From the NCBI GenBank assembly GCA_963972425.1, contig CAXAUF010000007.1, positions 10,189 to 74,188 on the forward strand: a stretch of DNA of 64,000 nt, read 5' to 3'. Position numbers and translations under genes: made by a program. Each line of letters opens with the position of its first letter. Within the stretch, counting starts at the first letter, position 1. The notes beneath the pieces were generated by a model that saw nothing but the letters and a program-made list of their open reading frames with translations, was not told where the DNA came from and searched no databases. This DNA is from Algorimicrobium sp002414705 (lineage in GTDB: Bacteria; Bacteroidota; Bacteroidia; Flavobacteriales; Flavobacteriaceae). This document shows, in pieces, positions 61,593 to 64,000 of the stretch.

Positions 61593-61608
61593 CTCGATAG
61601 CTATCGGG
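61593..61608. repeat. Short palindrome CGATAGCTATCG
   Basis: A perfect 12-base palindrome (61595-61606) with wobble extensions lies in the gap after the O-methyltransferase gene. It resembles dispersed palindromes in flavobacteria. Confidence 0.4.
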
Positions 61609-61753
61609 AAGGAAATCGCAGATTCAGCGAAACTAATCTTGTGCATAAAACGATTTTATATTAGAAGTTTGCAATTAGCTAAACATAAGTCAATTCAAGA
61701 AAAATACTGACTAAATTTTATAATTTTGTATATTTGATAAAAAGCAATTCGAT

Positions 61754-61987
61754 ATGAATTTAGAAGCTCGAAAAATAGAATTTATTCAAGAATTTTTAAA
61801 AGTTCAGAGTGAGGACGTAATTTCTCGTTTTGAAAAACTTTTAAGAAAGGAAAATATGACTTCTGATGAAAGCGTTCTGGAGCCAATGACAGTTGAGGAA
61901 TTAAACAAACGAATTGACCAGTCGGAATCTGATTTTCAAAATAATAAATTTAAGACCAGTTCCGAACTATTAGCCAAATATCAATAA
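61754..61987 (+). CDS. Antitoxin of a ParE/RelE-type pair
   Basis: The 77-residue acidic, helical protein (IEFIQEFLKVQSEDVISRFEKLL, then MTVEELNKRIDQSESDFQ) has the layout of short Bacteroidota antitoxins of the DUF2683/addiction-module type, with a C-terminal part that would wrap the toxin. Its stop overlaps the toxin start by one base (TAATG), as is typical. It probably autoregulates the pair. The assignment depends on the toxin next to it. Confidence 0.8.
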   Translation: MNLEARKIEFIQEFLKVQSEDVISRFEKLLRKENMTSDESVLEPMTVEELNKRIDQSESDFQNNKFKTSSELLAKYQ

Positions 61988-62304
61988 TGAATTTTAAAAT
62001 TATTTGGTCTAACTTTTCCGAAAAACAACTTGACGAAATCTATGCATATTATGAAAAGGAATCAAGTCCTATTGTTGCCGCTAAAATCATAACAGAAATT
62101 ATAAAGGAATCGGAAAAATTGTTAAGTGCTTCTTTCATCGGACAGAAAGAGGAATTGCTCAAAGAAAGAAAAATCCAATACCGTTATCTTGTTTTCAAAA
62201 ACTACAAATTAATATATTCAGTGGATGAACCAAACGGATTAATTAAAATTGCTGATGTTTTTGATACACGACAAAATCCGCTGAAATTAAAACGCACTAA
62301 ATAA
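61987..62304 (+). CDS. RelE/ParE-family toxin
   Basis: The 105-residue basic protein has the ParE/RelE fold: IIWSNFSEKQLDEIYAYYEKES (about residues 5-26), a helix with KIITEIIKESEKLL, then YRYLVFKNYKLIYSVDE and IKIADVFDTRQNPLKL. Tyr and Arg residues in the last strands are family-typical. ParE-type members poison gyrase and RelE-type ones cut mRNA on the ribosome; which one this is cannot be said. It follows its antitoxin with a 1-base overlap in an accessory region. Confidence 0.88.
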   Translation: MNFKIIWSNFSEKQLDEIYAYYEKESSPIVAAKIITEIIKESEKLLSASFIGQKEELLKERKIQYRYLVFKNYKLIYSVDEPNGLIKIADVFDTRQNPLKLKRTK

Positions 62305-62369
62305 GGCTAATTTACAATTTGCTTGTGTTATCTAATCCTTAATAAATTGCATGACTAAACTATCTTATT

Positions 62370-62594
62370 ATGAAATTAAACTTATTATCCTGTGATGCTC
62401 AAAGACCAGATAAACGAGCAATAGCCAAATGCATTGTGGATATTTCAAATAACATATCTGAATCTTTGGCCAATGAACTCACCGATATTCTTTTAGAAAG
62501 CGATGCTGTAGATATTGAGGTGAATGATAAAAACTCGGGTTCAGCTTTAAGAGCATTAAGAAAGTTGGAAATTGATTATGAGATTGTAGAATAA
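62370..62594 (+). CDS. Small protein, resembling a ribosomal L7/L12-like fold
   Basis: The 74-residue protein has the pattern of a beta-alpha-alpha-beta domain (MKLNLLSCDAQRPDKRAIAKCIVDIS, then SALRALRKLEIDYEIVE) that recalls the L7/L12 C-terminal or ClpS-like shape. That resemblance is loose. No signal or membrane segment is present. It is a single gene between the toxin-antitoxin pair and the nuclease gene. Function is not known. Confidence 0.65.
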   Translation: MKLNLLSCDAQRPDKRAIAKCIVDISNNISESLANELTDILLESDAVDIEVNDKNSGSALRALRKLEIDYEIVE

Positions 62595-62713
62595 GCTAAT
62601 ATTTCGTAATAGCTTACCATTTAGCAGAATGGTTAAAACTTGACTTTCTTAAAAAAATTAACGAACTTCGTTTACAACTGATATAAAACAGCCAAACGAT
62701 TTCATATCATAAC

Positions 62714-63970
62714 GTTGTGCGTAAGTTAAAAAAAACTCAAATGAAAAAAATTGACAATTAATTACCAAAAGATATCTGATGAAATTAAATTAAAGGGAGG
62801 ATTTTATCACCCTAAATATTCAGCTAAAAGATTAGCGATTTCAGAAGAAGATTTCATTGAAAAAATTGACAAAGCTCAATTAAAATATTTTGGACTATTA
62901 GATGAGCATAAATTAATTAATCAATTACATTCTAAAGTAAAGGATACTTTTGATATAATAGTAGAAAACACTTTAGTAAATCGTCAATTTCAAGAATCAA
63001 ATAATTTGTTGTTTTACCATTGGTATGAAAGGAAGTATAATAAGAATGTAATTAATAATGAAGTCTTATACACACTGAATATCAGCTCAATTATTCCTTG
63101 GTATAATAAATTTTCTAAAAAAGACGTAAGCTCTGATATTTATGACAAATTAGAAAAGTATTTTGAATCCTCTCGATTTCCCGGATTTAGTGTTTATTAT
63201 GAATATTACTATGATTTTTTCCCAAACATAGAAAAATTTACCTTTGAAGAATTCAAGCGAAAAGAATTTTTAAATTATTTGTTAGACCTATTCCCAAAAA
63301 TAGTTGCAATTGACTATAAAAATCAAAAAAATCTTTGGCGAATTACAGAATCTAAATTAGAGTCTTATGGCGATGATGGTCATCATATGACTGCAATGGA
63401 TAGAAACAAAACTCATAATGCAGTCGCTTATAATAATAACAATCTGCCTTGTTTTTATCCTAGCAAAATAGGAGAAAAAAATTACGAATACTACAAAATA
63501 GATTTACCCGAGATTCACACACCTCTATTTAAAATTGTAAAATTAAAGATTAGAAGGATAGAGAATGAAATAAGAGAAGAAAGAGAATTACCTAAAATTG
63601 GAGAAGGCTGGATATCTGAAACTCTATTATACTATAAAATAAAAAAGACTTTTAAAGAATATAATATAGTTCATCACGGAAAACCTAGATGGCTTGGTTT
63701 ACAACATTTTGACATATTCATTCCAGAATTGAATATAGCAATTGAATATCAAGGAACACAGCATCAAAAACCAGTTGAATACTTCGGAGGTGAAGTTGCA
63801 TTTAAACAAGGACAAGAAAGAGACGAAAGAAAAAAACAATTATGTGAAGAAAATAATTGCTCTTTATTTTATGTTTATCCAGATGATGATATTGAAAAAT
63901 TTATTGTAGAACTGAAAAAAGAAATTATTGAATTAAAAACAAAAAATGGGGAATAAAACCTACGCACAAC
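62714..63970. repeat. Inverted repeat flanking the nuclease gene
   Basis: GTTGTGCGTA at 62714-62723 and TACGCACAAC at 63961-63970 are perfect inverted copies (10 of 10). The first lies 27 bases before the gene start, the second just after its stop. The right copy continues ACCGTATATAATTTATTG, similar to the bases after the right repeat of the HEPN unit at 4188. The window ends soon after. Confidence 0.5.
62751..63956 (+). CDS. Protein with C-terminal Vsr-like/PD-(D/E)XK nuclease domain
   Basis: The 401-residue protein has an unknown N-terminal part of about 280 residues, partly helical and rich in Tyr and Lys, then a nuclease-like C-terminus: ISETLLYYKIKKTFKEY, HFDIFIPELNIAIEYQG with Asp321, Glu332 and Gln334 (D-x10-ExQ), the FGGEVAFKQGQERDERKK helix, and NNCSLFYVYPDDD. 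This matches the Vsr-like group of the PD-(D/E)XK superfamily. Start is TTG at 62751, but ATG at 62741 with a run of seven A would enter the same frame if the run were six (then MKKLTINYQK). It is flanked by a 10-bp inverted repeat. Role probably defence or DNA processing, inferred. Confidence 0.8.
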   Translation: MTINYQKISDEIKLKGGFYHPKYSAKRLAISEEDFIEKIDKAQLKYFGLLDEHKLINQLHSKVKDTFDIIVENTLVNRQFQESNNLLFYHWYERKYNKNVINNEVLYTLNISSIIPWYNKFSKKDVSSDIYDKLEKYFESSRFPGFSVYYEYYYDFFPNIEKFTFEEFKRKEFLNYLLDLFPKIVAIDYKNQKNLWRITESKLESYGDDGHHMTAMDRNKTHNAVAYNNNNLPCFYPSKIGEKNYEYYKIDLPEIHTPLFKIVKLKIRRIENEIREERELPKIGEGWISETLLYYKIKKTFKEYNIVHHGKPRWLGLQHFDIFIPELNIAIEYQGTQHQKPVEYFGGEVAFKQGQERDERKKQLCEENNCSLFYVYPDDDIEKFIVELKKEIIELKTKNGE

Positions 63971-64000
63971 ACCGTATATAATTTATTGTTAGTTCCAGCC

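Noticed and set aside
1..64000. tRNA genes, rRNA genes and CRISPR arrays
   Set aside because: All gaps between genes were read for cloverleaf arms ending in CCA-like acceptors, long rRNA blocks and regularly spaced repeats; none was seen.

Overview
The window looks like a chromosomal segment of a low-GC member of the Flavobacteriaceae (Bacteroidota). Supporting signs are the TAnnTTTG type -7 promoter boxes, a type IX secretion sorting domain, a fused hypoxanthine phosphoribosyltransferase-adenylate kinase gene, DUF4476/DUF4136/DUF1573 proteins, anti-sigma pairs of Bacteroidota type, and a tryptophan/kynurenine catabolic cluster of the aminomuconate type. No rRNA, tRNA or CRISPR array was seen. 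The genus cannot be fixed from the sequence alone.

Layout. 1-4.2 kb is an accessory stretch downstream of mpl: a secreted VCBS-repeat protein, a GNAT acetyltransferase, a DUF4476 secreted protein, and a HEPN-domain gene overlapping a small unknown gene. It also holds two short degenerate copies of the mpl 3' end. 4.2-24 kb carries mpl, a TPR protein, a 2067-residue alpha-2-macroglobulin with a TonB-plug-like insert, an M64 peptidase, a DUF4136 lipoprotein, a K+ channel, obgE, the hpt-adk fusion, purK-purE, an M3 peptidase, a stop-interrupted small secreted protein gene and an ECF sigma factor. 24-38 kb has a UbiA-like membrane protein, gcvP, a FabH-like synthase with a methyltransferase and a glycosyltransferase, an NUC endonuclease, valS, a DUF1573 protein, an aspartyl protease with PDZ domain, a frameshifted aminotransferase and murB. 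38-51 kb has a sigma/anti-sigma pair, a glycosyltransferase-sigma-NRAMP-like string of overlapping genes, lipA-gap, a hybrid histidine kinase, lpxK, a Nif3-like protein, a coiled-coil protein and a lipoprotein MsrA. 51-61.6 kb holds a methyltransferase, a lipoprotein and the kynurenine cluster (kynU, kmo, RidA-type deaminase, aldehyde dehydrogenase with an in-frame TGA, SDR, haaO, ACMSD, O-methyltransferase). 61.7-64 kb is accessory again: a ParE/RelE toxin-antitoxin pair, a small unknown protein and a large protein ending in a PD-(D/E)XK/Vsr-like nuclease domain.

How the parts work together. The kynurenine cluster can convert kynurenine to 3-hydroxykynurenine (Kmo), then 3-hydroxyanthranilate (KynU), open its ring (HaaO), decarboxylate (ACMSD), oxidise the semialdehyde (ALDH) and deaminate (RidA-type). 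The first steps (tryptophan dioxygenase, formamidase) and the last steps are not in the window, and the ALDH gene is interrupted. PurK/PurE and Hpt-Adk are purine genes; Mpl, MurB and LpxK are envelope genes.

Most interesting points: the two accessory ends carry genes flanked by short inverted repeats with a similar right-hand motif, suggesting single-gene or gene-pair cassettes (HEPN pair at 3.1-4.2 kb, nuclease gene at 62.7-64 kb). The mpl 3' end is echoed twice nearby, which suggests repeated recombination at that site. Four reading frames are broken or doubtful (22900-23328, 36256-37436, 56392-57831, start of 62751). All statements rest on reading the sequence and remembered family features; no search was run.
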